The notes beneath the pieces are model-generated. The model saw only the letters and a list, made by a program, of their open reading frames with translations. It had not been told where the DNA came from and ran no database searches. The position numbers and the translations under genes are program-made. Below are positions 24,051 to 37,011 of a DNA stretch of 64,000 nt, one piece after another. The stretch lies in NCBI GenBank assembly GCA_037176705.1, contig CM073890.1, forward strand, positions 97,082,591-97,146,590, given 5' to 3'. Within the stretch, counting starts at the first letter, position 1. Each line of letters opens with the position of its first letter. This DNA comes from Molossus alvarezi (lineage: Eukaryota; Chordata; Mammalia; Chiroptera; Molossidae).

Positions 24051-25644
24051 CACATAGAGTTATATTTATAGCAAAAAAAGCAAAAGAAAAGGGGACTTCT
24101 TGGCACCCTGGGAAATAATGTTATCAAAATGCATTAATTAAAAACAACGTTTGGAGAAAGAATTCAAAGAATTTCCCCAAGGAAAAACTGTAAAAATTGT
24201 TAGAATACTTTGAACATACATATAATCATATTTGGATCTTATACTGAAAGATAATGTCTGGTTCTGAAAACTGACAGAATCATGATTTTCTCCACCTTTC
24301 TGACATAAACTATATTGCAGAGTTGCCGATTAGGTACTACGAAAAAGTTTTTTATAGAAAAATTCCAGGTAATAAATGCATCAGGAATGACATAATTAAA
24401 ATCCCTTTAAAAAACCCTGGAACTATGAAATAATCAACAAAGGGGTAAAACCACTGGGTCCAATTCTGATGGATAACTTTATTGCAGATGGTCCAGGCTC
24501 ACCTGAACTCATTGATAGATTTCAGCATCATTAACATAATTTTATTAACCATTGCCACGGTAAAAAATTCAATGAAAAATTTTAAAAACATTGTAAAAAT
24601 GTTCAAAATAAATAAATAAAATATTTTCATTAAAAGAAACCAAGCAAGCAGCAGTGGGGACGGATGAAAATGTGCCCTGCTGATGTGATGTCACCGGAGC
24701 TCACCGCACCGTCCAGCAAGGACTTTCACCAAATAATAACAAGTAACATTAAATGAACTCAATTCTAGCTTTAAGTTTTAGTCCGCAGAATATAAGAGTG
24801 ACAGAGCAATAAGTTAAATGACACATGAGGGGAGCAAGTAGCTAAAATCCGAATCTCAGACCTACTCGAGGGCAACAACCTGAATTTTTCAACAAATAAA
24901 AACATGGGAAAGGAGCAGAAATTATCATAGGTTAAAAGAACCTTAACATATATAACATAGAAATAATAGATGTGTCAATTGTGAAAAACTGAATATTAGT
25001 GGGTATTAAGTTATATAACAAAATTGTCAATTTTGATAGATTTGGAAATAGAGTTGTATTACTTCTTACCTGTTAGAGATACATGTTAAAGAATTTACAG
25101 GTAGAATGATAAGATGTCTGAGACTTATTTAAAAATACACCAGGAATTTGTTTTAAAACACATGTTGATGGTAATAAATGAAGCAAGATGGGCAAAATGT
25201 TGACTGATGTATATACATGGGCTGATGCATAAAATGTGCTGATTGACATATATACATATAGGTTGTTACAATGTTTTCTCTAATTTTAAAAACTACCCAA
25301 AGAGAGAGAAAAAAAGGAAAACAAAAATATGTAGAAGAACAACCAAACTTGCTTTGTATTTCTGACCCAGGATCACAAAACCTGGTTGACAATCTGGGTT
25401 TTGCTGCTTAAATCTGATTGGCTGACCAAACTCGATTCATTTACATGTGTGAATATACATGTCTCTGGCTGTAACAGGGAAATACCAGCCTTACCTAATC
25501 CAAAACATCATGTATATGTGAAAATGAATTATAAACTTTTTAAAGATAGGAAGCGGGGTAGAGGGGGACACCTCCATGTCACATGTGTATGTATTATCCC
25601 TTCGGCTAAGTATTAGGCCTCTATGAGCAAAGTCCAGCTAATTC

Positions 25645-26010
25645 CTTCAACCAACAACCATTCAACGTGCATTTCTGGTGTGTCTAATATCTGTCAAATC
25701 TTTCACTAAATGGTAAGAACATAAAGGTCATGCTCTCAAATCCAGAGAGGGAGGGAGATGCAAAACTGTGATTCATGTGCCCAGACACTCATAAAGGTAT
25801 AAATTTAGTACATATCACAGAAACAAAGAGGCAGGACAAGAGCAATGGCCAGGCCTGGGGTGAGGAGAAGCTTCCCAGAGGAAGTGATGATGTCTAAACT
25901 AAATCTAAATATATAAAAAGTTTGCAAAACTCATAAAGGGAGGAAAAAGTGTTCTAAGCAGAAAGAAAGAATAAAGGATGTTAGGTTGGAACAGCGAAAA
26001 AGGACTGTGG
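25645..26010 (-). repeat. L2 3' region
   Basis: Inverse L2 order: TCAACGTGCATTTCTGG, then GGTCATGCTCTCAAATCCAGAGAG, GAGAAGCTTCCCAGAGGAAGTGATG and TTCTAAGCAGAAAG. A long but diverged copy. Confidence 0.75.
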
Positions 26011-26059
26011 CTAATACTCCCTGTTACAGGCATTAGGTCTCAATCAATGACCCATTTGG

Positions 26060-26115
26060 ATTCAGCAAAATGCTAAGCACTTAGTAAGAGATCAATAAAT
26101 ATCTATTCATTTAGA
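26060..26115 (+). repeat. L2 3' terminal fragment
   Basis: AAAATGCTAAGCACTTAGTAAGAGATCAATAAATATCTATTCATT resembles the forward L2 terminus. Confidence 0.55.
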
Positions 26116-26134
26116 TACAAAGAGATTAGGCATG

Positions 26135-26330
26135 GCACCATCTGAGTACACACTGTGCACCAGGCATTTTGGTAGTACACTGAGATAAAGGTATTTCTTC
26201 TTCAACCTCACATCAATCTTGAGATAGGTACTATTATTACCTCTACCTTACAGATAAGGACAGTGAGGGACAGAAAGGGGAAGTAAGTTGCCCAGTCACT
26301 CCACTGGTAAGTGGTACATTGAGAGATGTT
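26135..26330 (-). repeat. MIR, reverse
   Basis: TGTGCACCAGGCATTTTGG, GATAGGTACTATTATTACC, CCTTACAGATAAGG and AAGTAAGTTGCCCAGTCACTCC follow the inverse MIR. Confidence 0.88.
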
Positions 26331-27185
26331 TTGAGTGTTTCAAACAATGTGGAAAGAAAATATGTGGAAATAAAATTCTACATGGCTGTTGTACATGGTC
26401 AAATAATTTTTCAAAAGAGAGCAAGAGACAGCACCGCTAAGTGTTTAATAAGAGGCTCTCTGGGGAGGGGAGGACCCTGAGTTTTAGCATTTGTCAATTT
26501 CCATGGTATTAATACTCCCACCATGGTCAGTTTCAAGCTGCCAACACCAGGTCACTGAACATGGAGCTCAGAAAAGATCTTAAGTGAGCCAGCTCCAGCC
26601 TATCAATGCCCAGCAGCCTTCAAAAAGTTATAAAGTTAGAGTGAAATGAACAGGCTAATTATAGGACCAGGAGGATAACATGTAAATCAAAGAAACGGTG
26701 CACCTGCTAACTCTGTTGTTTATAGGACTCTGTATGCAACTCACAGTTCATTTGTATTTGAAATTAATGAACTCCTAAGGAGTATAATGTAATGTGTGAA
26801 AAAGAAATGAAGATAAACAAGTAATTCATTGAGATTCTTCAAGGAAACATACATTTTCTATGAATAACCGAGTTGACATTAAAAAAAAGAATTCTTCTAA
26901 TGTTATTAATGAACTGTGATTAGTAAGTGATTTCCTGCTAAACTATTCCTCCCTCAGGGAACACACAAAATGATTTATTTCCATCTAGAGAAGTTGAAGA
27001 AAGCGATGTGATTAGGGTCAGCAACAGACTTTACAACCAAAATGGGGAGGGAGGCTATTTTTGCATACCCTGTTCTGTACAACCTACCTGTCATATAAAA
27101 GGTGTTGAAAGATACTGATCAGAAGCAAAGGGCAAAAAAGCCAATCTTAGTACTAGATATATATATCTTATCTGTATGTTAAGAA

Positions 27186-27217
27186 TAGATAGATAGATGG
27201 ACAGATAGACAGATATA
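27186..27217 (+). repeat. (AGAT)n-like imperfect tetranucleotide repeat
   Basis: AGATAGATAGATGGACAGATAGACAGATA: AGAT units with ACAG and GGAC variants. Confidence 0.85.
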
Positions 27218-27466
27218 AGAGAATTCAAATTACTACTTTTAGTTGATTTACATTTTTGCTTTAAAAACATTCCTTTAGGTTCTTCATAAAGCAAGCATTG
27301 AATGAATCATCATAGTTCGATTAATTTTATAGATGTACAAAAGGGAGTTAGAATTATGAACATTAATATATTGATCCTAGTTCCTTTCAAAGTTCCTTTA
27401 TCATTTAACAACAGTGCCCAATGAATAAATATATCTAGATAAATTTTAAATATAAAATCAGTTGCT

Positions 27467-27715
27467 GCCCTGGCCGGTTTGGCTCAGCGGTTAGAGCATC
27501 GGCCTGCGGTCCAGAGGGACCCGGGTTTGGTTCCCACTAAGGGCATGTACTTTGGTTGCAGTTTGTCCCCGGCCCTGGCTGGGTCGTGTGGGTGGCAGCC
27601 AGTCGATGTGTCCATTTCACATCGATGTTTCTCTCTCTCTCTCTGCCTCTCTCTCCCTCCTGCTCTGTCTGAATAAAAAATGGAAAAATGTCCTCGGTGA
27701 GGATAAAAAATAAAA
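27467..27715 (+). mobile_element. Ves SINE (TGTCCTCGGG class)
   Basis: Head GCCCTGGCCGGTTTGGCTCAG, TTTGTCCCCGGCCCTGGCTG, and end TGTCCTCGGTGAGGAT with one G lost in the terminal loop. Exact target duplication AAAATCAGTTGCT at 27454-27466 and 27716-27728. Confidence 0.96.
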
Positions 27716-28537
27716 AAAATCAGTTGCTTACATAGAATGCAAATGTAATGTTAAAAGAAAAGCAACTGATAATCAGCATAGCAAAAAAGATAGATTCTAT
27801 ATCGACTGATTAGAGGTCTAGCAACCTGAAACCAGTATGTCCTGATTTTTGGCATACGGCTGTTCTACTGCTGAACTGCGACTGAATTTGGCTCTCAAAA
27901 ACCTGCAGCCTACCTATTAGCTAAGAGAACACTGGCTTAAAAGGACTCTGCTGGGCACATGTACTTCGTTAGCACCATTAAGGTACATAATGCGCATGCA
28001 AAGCAAATGCAAAAGACGCTTTGAGCCTTGTTAGAGTCCATCACATATGTTGCTGTCTGCTGTTCTTATCTCAGCAGTATGTCCCAGGCATCTTTTATTG
28101 GGTCAATTTAACCATTGATTTTTACTCATAATGTTTATAAATGGCAGAAAAATGTCACTTTTTCAGTCCACTGCCTTCAGGGAGAAAAATTCACAGAAGA
28201 CGTGATTAAATTTTTTTTTTTAATCAACAATACTGCTGCTAGTACAGACAATAACTCAAGCAACCAATTTTGTTACTTAACTAAATTGACATTTTCTTCA
28301 GCCCAATTATCAGACTGAGATGAGAAAATAAGTGTATGTTTTTATTTCTGTGATATGCCAATTAGCTGAGAAGTAGAACTTCAAGTCAAATAATTTTAGT
28401 GTTCTATACACAATGTTAGTTTTCATTTTCTTGAATGAAAGAGGCCTTTCAAAGAGGTGGCTGTGTCAATTTTTAATGAAATGTATGGTTTAATTCAACT
28501 GTAATGACTATAATTAGTTTAATCGGTTTTTGTTTTT

Positions 28538-28630
28538 GTTTTTCTGGTACGTGCCCCTAGTGGGAACCGAACCCAAGGCTCTCTCGTCCGCAGGCCAATG
28601 CGCCAACCACTGAGCCAAACTGGCCAGGAC
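28538..28630 (-). mobile_element. Half-Ves SINE (tRNA-like head only)
   Basis: The reverse-oriented head stops shortly after the B box (sense GGTTCGGTTCCC, then GGGGCACGTACCAG) and goes directly into an A-rich tail. Target duplications 28521-28537 and 28631-28647 agree at 16 of 17 bases, so it inserted in this short form. Confidence 0.9.
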
Positions 28631-28739
28631 AATCGTTTTTTGTTTTTTTTTAATCTTGAGTGTGGGAGCAAGGAAGTTATGGCATGGACCAGGAGCTACT
28701 ATTCTTGCTGGTATTCCACATTTCATCACATTTTAAATT

Positions 28740-28875
28740 CAATGTGAGTACATCAATATTTGTTGGAAGCTTACCATGTGTCAGGCCTATGGATAGACAT
28801 TAGAGAGTCATGGACAACTACGGCACAGTCTCTGCTTTCCCAAAGCTTCCAGACAGGAGACATGAAGGTAAAAAC
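28740..28875 (-). repeat. L2 3' end fragment
   Basis: ATCAATATTTGTTGGAAGCTTACCATGTGTCAGGCC and GTCTCTGCTTTCCCAAAGCTTCCAGACAGGAGACATGAAGG match the inverse L2 end. Confidence 0.78.
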
Positions 28876-28879
28876 CTAA

Positions 28880-30735
28880 CAACAATCGTCTATACTAGAA
28901 AAAGGCCGAGTTCTAATGTTTCTCTCCTGTAGCAGTAAAATAACCTAGTAAGTAGTGTGTGTGTTTTCGTATTTCTGTACTAAGGTACTATGACCTGCCT
29001 TATTAGAATCATATCTAAAACAGTAATTAATACATTTTAGATTAGGCATTACGAGGTAGTCTTAAGTGATAACAGATATATCCAGATTAAAACAACCCCC
29101 AAAAAAATCTCAAGCTAAAAAAAAATTTTCTTTTTTAAATCACAATCTCTTCCAAGTTAATGTAAGAGTAGATCTGATTACATGGCCTTCTGAAACTGGA
29201 AGCAAGACCTGAAATGCAGAAATGCAGAGTTACTGACAACAAAACTTCTTAAAATGTTGACAACAAAGAAGAGCAACCTGGGCTTAATCTGGTATCTCTT
29301 GAACACTTGAATTATTTTCCAACTTGCAAGTTGAGAAAATCTGACTACCTCATAATTATCAACAAACAAAACTCATGTAGTATGAAGGTGTTCTCTACAC
29401 TCACCTCTTCCGAGGGCTCTATGAAGAACCGCTGTTCAAGACGGTAACTACTGCTTCATGCCAAGCAGAGATACTCTATGGAGTCTGTACATTTTGCAAT
29501 TATTATCAAGGCCTTACCTTCTCTGAAAACACAGTCTGTTTGGAAAACACATGCAGAATCTAAACTAATGAATCAGCAGAACTTATTCTCTGAGTAGATG
29601 GCAATGACCAATTGTGAAGCTCCTTGAAGAGAGCCAAGGAGTCTCAATGAGCAACATGGCTTCAGGTTCAAGTGGTGACTGTAGCATTTGTTACTAGCTA
29701 CATAATTACTCCACTCTAACCCTTAATGAGCCTGAAGTACTAAATTCTTAATCCCTCCTGATGACTGATCCTCTTCAAAGTGCAAATTTCTTAATTGCTA
29801 GGACGACTGGCATCAACACATAATCTGGATCATTTTGGATTTTCTAGAATTTTCCGCTCTTTTTAAAATAGCTTATAGCATACAGCTCCTAAAATAATTG
29901 TTGGGGGGATTAATAAATTAACAAGTGGCAGGGGCCCAGGGTTTTAATACTTCCTCTGAAGCTTGGACTCTCTTTTCTGCTTCAGGTTGAAGACTTGCAA
30001 CACTGTCAAGTGTTCACACTGGGAGGACAGAACTCATCTTTGTTTCTAAAATTAGGGTGCAGAGAAATTTAAATGTACCAGAGACCCATGGATCTCCCTA
30101 TAAATAGTATGATTCTTTGTTACTGTTATTAGTTCTATAACTTTAAAAAAAAAAAAACAATAATTCTAGTTGCAGTCTGGTTCCCAGAAAGTGCTTCCCA
30201 CAATGCACCCATAACATTGCTATCCTGGTAGTATCTCTTCTCCCTAGGCAACCTTTGAAAGGTAAATATTCTACAAAACCAGGACACTTTTCCAACCAAG
30301 CACTCTTACTAACAGGAGTTCACACTGTAGTCAAAATAACTGTGCCCTGTGCCACTGGGCAGTGAGTTTCTCATTCCCCTGAGACAGGCTGTATATACAG
30401 CCATCATACAGGAAGACTGCCCAGGTCCCCGTGTGCTGCCTGCACGAGATAACACGCAAAATATGGCACGAGACCAAATAAAAGCCTGCTCCAGAAACGT
30501 ATATCAACAGAACAGAAATAGTGCATGATAACACCAGGTCAACGTAACTAGATGAGTCCCACCATAAATGAAGAGTATTGGATTTCTTCAAGAAATAGTT
30601 TATGAATAGTTTTATGTGGCTACCCACCAAATGTCCCATTATGTTAAAAAAAATCTCTAAAGTTAAATTGAAGAGCACATGAAATCTGTTCACAATTACT
30701 GGTCATGGTCAGGAAGAAACATGGCTGGCAGTTCA
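28880..30735. other. Unique intronic DNA, nothing recognised
   Basis: AT-rich; short A-runs only. The open frame at 30331-30693 on the minus strand has no recognisable product. Confidence 0.5.
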
Positions 30736-30739
30736 CTAA

Positions 30740-30910
30740 ACACTTAATGAATGCCAAGTATATTCCAAACACCACGCATACAGAGGTGATTGAGTAAGCT
30801 TCCCTTTCCGAAGGAGCTTATAAACTAATGCGGAAAAAGAAACGGGCATAAATGAACTGTAAAATCAAGTATAATGTGATTTATTCTGTGCTATATAAAA
30901 TGGTAGGGAC
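30740..30910 (-). repeat. L2 3' end fragment
   Basis: ACACTTAATGAATGCCAAGTATATTCCAAACACC and CCGAAGGAGCTTATAAACTAATGCGG match the inverse L2 end; AAGTATAATGTGATTTATTCTGTGCTATA continues it. Confidence 0.75.
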
Positions 30911-31681
30911 ATGCAGGGAAAATAAGTTATTCATTTCATGAAGTCTGTCTTATTTGATGACCATGGCATAAGGAGAATCTCTGATAAGGAAGGGACACAG
31001 GGACAGAACTACACTCATCTCTCACTAGCAGTCAAAGTTTGGCTAAAGAGGCAAAAGTTTAGCAAAAAAAGAAAAGGATTCTGTAAGAATCAATGTCTAT
31101 ACCAAATTTAAAATACAAAATATTGTATGTTTTATCATCATTTTACATTGTGTCCTACGCATCCTTTGTATTAGCAAGTTTTACAATACACTTAGGTATA
31201 TACATGCATACTTTTTTTTGGGGGGGGGGCTACTTTAAACAACAAAGCACTGTAAGTCAGTAATGCCAGTAATCAACCCAACCCATCAGAATAGTCAAGA
31301 AAGTTATTCACCTTAATAGTCAAGAACAGCAGCGCCCAAGCTTAATAGCAATGTGTCAGTAATGCCATTTTCATGAAATGAAGACAACATATTCCAGTTT
31401 TTGCTGTGAACAACTAACTAGTCATAAAGGTTCCTGGTGACCGCAGGATCTTCATAAATATGACTGAGCCCTAACCTCACCAGTGGCTCATGGTATCCTA
31501 ATGTGAAAAATGAATGGGTTTCAGGACATTATTTCTAAAGGCTCTTCCAATTGCAATCCCAAGAACCTATGGATCCCCGGAGTTCATTGTTGAAAGTGAC
31601 AAAGGAAAAAAATTATCTGTAAAAAATCAAGCAAAACCCTTGAACATTACATGAAGCATCATTTAAAGAGCAAAGTAAACA

Positions 31682-31911
31682 GCCCAGCCAGTGTGGCTCA
31701 GTGGTTGAGCGTCCACCCATGTACCAGGAGGTCGCCGTTCAATTCCTGGTCAGAGCACATGCCCAGGTTGTGGGCCCAATCCCCAGTGGGGGGCATGCAG
31801 GAGGCGGCTAATGGATGTTCTCTCTCATCGATGTTTCTATCTCTCTATCCCTCTTCTTTCCTCTCTCTCTCAAGTCAATAAAGAAAAAAAAATTTTAATA
31901 AAAAATAAAGT
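31682..31911 (+). mobile_element. Ves SINE (AAGTCAATAAA class)
   Basis: Head GCCCAGCCAGTGTGGCTCAG, GAGCACATGCCCAGGTTGTG, CATCGATGTTTCTATCTCTC, and end CAAGTCAATAAAG plus A-rich tail; it lacks the TCCTCGGGTGAGGAT terminus. Exact target duplication GCAAAGTAAACA at 31670-31681 and 31912-31923. Confidence 0.94.
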
Positions 31912-32233
31912 GCAAAGTAAACAAAGGCAAGAAGAAAAAAATCAGGTTGTTCATGGAAAAACCCAGCGCCTTAATTTTTCATTCTTAAAAATCCTGAATT
32001 ATAGTGGAGACTTGGCTATTCGGTGATTTGCCTCTGTAACTGTGACTCTGGTAAAAATGTAACCCGAGTGGAACCACAGCTGAATCTCAATTTTCTTTTA
32101 AGTCACTTCAAAAATGCTAGCGACACTTCCAATAGTGCAAAAAAAAAATAAGATTAGTCGGTTATATTCCTAACTTAAAAATTAACCTGATATTGAAAAA
32201 TCATAATAATTAGGGGTACTTAACTAGCAAGAA

Positions 32234-32426
32234 CAGTGGTTCTCAACCTTCCTAATGCAATGACCCTTTAATACAGTTCCTCATGTTGTGGTGACCCCCA
32301 ACCATAAAGTTATTTTCATTGCTACTTCATAACTGTAATTTTGGTACTGTTATGTCTTAGTCAACCCCTGTGAAAGGGTTGTTCGATCCCCAAAGGGGTC
32401 GCGGACCCACAGGTTGAGAACCACTG
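32234..32426. mobile_element. SPIN (Space Invaders) non-autonomous hAT transposon
   Basis: The 193-bp element begins CAGTGGTTCTCAACCT and ends with its exact 16-bp inverse. The 8-bp flanks AGCAAGAA and AGCCAGAA form a target-site duplication with one mismatch, as expected for hAT. The interior has the SPIN hallmarks: GTGACCCCCAACCATAAAGT near one end and GTGAAAGGGTTGTTCG followed by AAAGGGGTCGCGG near the other. It is shorter than the fuller SPIN copies I remember, so it looks like an internally deleted MITE. SPIN elements spread horizontally among tetrapods, bats included. No transposase remains. Confidence 0.93.
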
Positions 32427-32434
32427 AGCCAGAA

Positions 32435-35400
32435 TATTACAGTTTGAAAGTCGGCTGCAATCTATGAATGACTGGAAAGTGTCCTTTTCTTTTTTTTTTA
32501 ATGTGTATTGATTTTATTTCTGTTCTTCCAATTGACATAATAGCTAGTCATGGTTTAGAAACGAGATTTGCAGCCTGTCCTTACAAAGATCTATGCAGTA
32601 ATAATAAACCCAGTGGTTAGAATCTATCAAGCTCACAGTGAGTATTATGTCACCGGGTGAAGAGTTGCTGCAGGACAAACCACCTAGAATAGAATCTGTA
32701 AACCCACAAGCAAATGATTTTCCATCGATCAAATGTAGTTTAGAACCACAGTGGAATAAATTTGCAGTAATTTTCTAAACCTAAAGCACTTTATCTTTAA
32801 GGTTATGTGCTGTAGTTTTATTTGTGCAAATGGGGTTGGGGTTGGGGGGAGTCAAAACAAAACAAAACAAGAAACCACAGTTCAAAAAAATAAGATGGCC
32901 AAGTTCTACCATGGTGATTGAATTGAAACGTGTAATGGTGCTACACAGTTCCTTGTTGAGCTTGAAGACATTTATTTAAGTATTTGGAAATGTAGTGAGA
33001 AGTATCCTTTTAAGTGTTTTGTCATAAGACAAACACATTTTAGTGATCAAATCATCTTTGAATGCATGTAACTGGAGATTTCATTTTTCTTCCAATGGTG
33101 ACCTGTTTTTCTGTGTAACAGTTACTAAGAAAAATATTTTTCAGCTAGTCATAAGAATGACTTCCTTAGAAGCCCTTTCCTTTGTACTATTAAACAGTCT
33201 GGAAAATTGCTTGCTTGACTCATTCATGCTGTCAAAATATACTACAGGCTAAGGCTGGCCACTGATTTTCCCTGTTTCCTAGAACAACACATACAATTTA
33301 TACATGAAGTTCCAAAGTAAGAGAATTTGGGGTTTTAGGACCACTTTCATGTATTGATAGTTTATAAAACTATACCCACAAAGGCTAGTCTATTCATTTG
33401 CTATGCCTGAAGACTACCACTCATGCAAGGAAAGTTTTGTACATTTAAATTCATTACACTTAAAAATAAAAAAAATGAACAAAAGTAAGGTCCTTCATTA
33501 TGACTCATGGTTTCTAACTTCAGTGCTACAAATAATGATCAATTAGAAATTCAAAGACAGATACTAGAGTTATTTGGAGAGTACTCTAGGTGGAATTATT
33601 TGGAGATCATAAAATAAAATAAATTACATAAAAAATATAAAATTCTTCACAAGAAATAAAATAATTATGAGGTTAACCAGATCACCATTGCAACTCTACA
33701 TCTGTTGCTACACATTATAAGAATCTTTCAAAAATAACACTCATTCTTTTACCAACTGGCTATTTTATTAGAATTAATAGAGGAGATAAAAGAAAATGGA
33801 AGACATATAATAAATGGAAACCTGCTCATTACTATCAATGCACATCAAGTAGGATTAATTTTTTTAGAGAACAGAAGTCACAGGCAATGTTATTCAGAGG
33901 AAATAATTATTTTTGAATCAGAAACCTAAGGGGGGCTTTAATGAAAAAGTGACTCCACCTTCTAACTGTGAATAAGAAATACTAAGTAGGTGAGAAGGCT
34001 ATTTTGCTTTTAAAAGAATGTCTTGAAAGGAATCCACAGTGCTACAGAAAGCAAAGTCAGCTCCGTATGAAAGTCTGGATCATGTGAAGATTTCCAGATG
34101 GTGTTGTCCTTAGGAGAAAAATATGTCCCCTACATAGATGGAGAAGTCACGGCAAAAATACTAGGTTCCCTTACATTTCTCAGCAGTATTAAACAAGAGG
34201 CTGGTGTCCAGAGCATACAGCTTTGACAAAATACATCTTGGCATGTCTCTTGGTTTAGAGATTCGAACAGAGCAGGTTTGGGAAGCGGGGAAAGTAGTGG
34301 GAGAAATACACGTTTCCAAGCCTCTTTCGCTCTGCGCAAGAAGCCTGGAAAAGTACCTGAGATGCTGTTTGGCACACGGTGGGCATGCCACATAAGCTGT
34401 TGACTCACCTGGCATGGAGTGGATCCTACTGTTAGGGGGGCTGATCACTCGGCAAGGGAAAGGTTTGGGTCTAGCAGGTATTCACAGCAAAGTGGTCCAA
34501 CTGGCACCACCTCTTCTACACTCTATCTCTACTGCTGAATTGCTCAACTGGCAGGGCTTTTGAGCCAGGGTTTTAATAGGCATTTCAAAAAAAAAAAAAA
34601 AGCCAATCATAATTGTTTATGTTCCCTCATTCTTCAGATATCATATGCCAGCCAAACAAACCAGAGGTGGCAGAAAGCCCTGGACGGTATGAACATAGGG
34701 AGAGGGTGATCCTCCGTCCATCATCCTGAAGCAAATATGTTTTGAGAAAGTAAGCAAACATTGAGGCTATAATGTGACTGGGAAGGATTAATACGGAGCT
34801 CCTTTATTAAGATGAGAGTTACTTTCATTCTCAGTATTTCAATAATTTTTTTTCTGGTCTAACAGTTCCATAAGGAGAGAGAGGAGGAGGAGGGGGAGGA
34901 AGGTGGAGGGAGGGGGAGGGGGAGGAGAGAGCGAAGCACTTGAGCGCATGCTCTTGGACTGTTGATATTATCTGCAGAAACATGTCTGCTGGAAAATGTT
35001 TCTTTAACTTTGGTTTGGCTCCCACCTTGGAGCTGATGGGAAATAAAAACTTTTCCATGGCTCAGAGCCAACTGAGCTGCTAAAACAAAAGGTAACATTC
35101 ATCAGAGGATCACAGTACCATGATCTCATTCTGAAGGTTCATGTTTTTACATCAAGTATGAATTGTCTAAAGTTTGGGGAATTCAAACAATTAATGTCAG
35201 AGAAAAATAGGTAAATATTATTTTAAATGTTATAATTTGCACAGAAAATCAGTTTTCACTATGAAATATTAAACAAACCTGTAGTAGATAAAAAGAACTC
35301 CTTAATTCCTAGCTTAATCATTTAGCTTAATTTTCTCCCTCTTCAATGCCCCCAATATGTGAGCACCGACTGACACATATACATCCTGCTTGTTATTTCA

Positions 35401-36325
35401 ATTGTTGTCAAGTAAATTTCAATTGTCAAGTCATAGATAGTTTCTATAGGAAACCATGCTTAAAGAGAAGTGAATTTTTCTTAATCAAACGAATCTAAAG
35501 GTGCTACCCACCTGATGTTTTAAAAGAAAAATATGGAAGAGGGCAGGGAGGAGTAGGCTTTCCACATCTGCTAACTAGTATCAGTTGACCATTAGTTCCA
35601 GGAAGGCCTTACTGCACAAAATGCTGCAACAAATTTTATGTTTCCTGCCCTCCGAAATTGTCTTGTACTTTCTCCTAATTGTTTCTCAACATGTTAAAGG
35701 CCTAAGTAGCCAATTCAATTACACAGACTACAAGCATCTCCTTTGAACACATATTTGATCCTCCCTAACATCAAGTAGCACAATGAACTCACTGCCACCC
35801 ACTAAATCAATACACAGCAGAACAGAGTGGGCAATAATCAATCGTCCTAAGGCGAAGGCAGGGTGTGATGCAGTAAATCAAACAGTAAGTGCACGACTCC
35901 TGTTCAGAATTAGAAAATAACTACATTTACATACGACTGCAAAGGGGAACCCAGAGCAGGCCACAAAAATGACTAGGCTATAATACTCCTGAAGAACTAA
36001 TAGATTCGGGGATCAGGATCCCCCCCGGCCCCTTGCTGAAAAAAGCACATTCTTGCCTATTTCTAAGCAAAGTCAAAAGTCTCAAACTTGTGGATTCGGC
36101 CAGCACCTTTATATATCTTGAAGCAAAAGAGACCACTTTACTGGGCTAGAACTGGATCCCTATTAATAATAGTAAGAGTCAGCAGGAGGGAAAAAATGAG
36201 GATGTGATCAATAGAGAGTAATGCACTTGGATGCTTCTTTACATCTTGAGTAAGTGGTAGATATTTTACCAAGTAAGTTAACATAAAAGAACAAAGTAGG
36301 GATAGTGCTAATGTTGAAAAAAAAT
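32435..36325. other. Unique intronic DNA, nothing firm
   Basis: Longest stretch left of 40 kb without a clear interspersed repeat. 34130-34450 has overlapping open frames on both strands but no recognisable product. The GGA tract at 34876 is listed separately. Confidence 0.5.
34876..34929 (+). repeat. GGA/GGGGA-rich purine tract
   Basis: Blocks of GAGGAGGAGGGGGAGGAAGG and GGGAGGGGGAGGGGGAGG give several closely spaced G-runs on the plus strand, so on the MBNL1 template strand; the pre-mRNA has the pyrimidine version. Confidence 0.85.
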
Positions 36326-36340
36326 GAGATTTAACTTTTT

Positions 36341-36604
36341 TCTTATCCTCACCTGAGGATACTTTTCCATTGATTTTCAGATAGAGTGGGTGGCAGGGAG
36401 GGAGGGAGGGGGGGAGAGAGAGAGAGAGAGAGAGAAACACTGATGTGAGAGAGACACATCAACTGATTGCCTCCCATATGACCCCAACCAGGGCTGGGGG
36501 TTGAACTTGTCACAACCAAGGTACGAGCCCTTGACAGGAATTGAACCCAAGACTTTTCAATCTGAGGGCCGATGTTCCAACCTCTGAGCCAAACTAGCTG
36601 GCTC
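36341..36604 (-). mobile_element. Ves SINE (AATCAATGG class)
   Basis: Left end TATCCTCACCTGAGGATAC followed by CCATTGATTTTCAG, an expanded (GA)n section, and head complement GAGCCAAACTAGCTGGCT at the right. Exact 14-bp target duplication AGATTTAACTTTTT at 36327-36340 and 36605-36618. Confidence 0.95.
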
Positions 36605-37011
36605 AGATTTAACTTTTTGCTCTGTACAGGTACTTTACTGAATAAATGACAATTTTATTTTTGAAAAAAGTCTTAGGTGAGTCCTTTAGAAAGAAATTTA
36701 CATAAATAATAAGTTTATATGTAATATTATTGTATAATAATACAGTGTTTGAAATATCAAATGTGAATTGTTTTAGAGAAGCTTAGGGCATTAGTTTTAA
36801 ACAAAACTGAACTTGGAACATATGGTTACCACCACTTTTTCATTCATGGGTAACTGCGTTTGTGACATGGGTTTTCAGGCATAGACAATGATATAAATAC
36901 CGTATTATTTTATTAATCCTATCCCAGTGAGCTTAATGTGAACTGGTGCACACGTTAAGAGGTTAAGGGGTACTTTTCTCTTGGTAACAGGTAAGTAAAA
37001 AAGCTAGTACA

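Larger units (their letters stand above)
22340..25640. other. Intronic DNA, mostly unique
   Basis: Apart from the MIR-like, palindromic and L2 pieces at 23560-24050, nothing is recognised. Confidence 0.5.

Noticed and set aside
27479..27676. Recurrent frame beginning MAQRLEHRPAVQRD, also seen at 63446, 14958 and 22092
   Set aside because: These are translations of the Ves SINE head. The similarity comes from repeat copies, not protein conservation.
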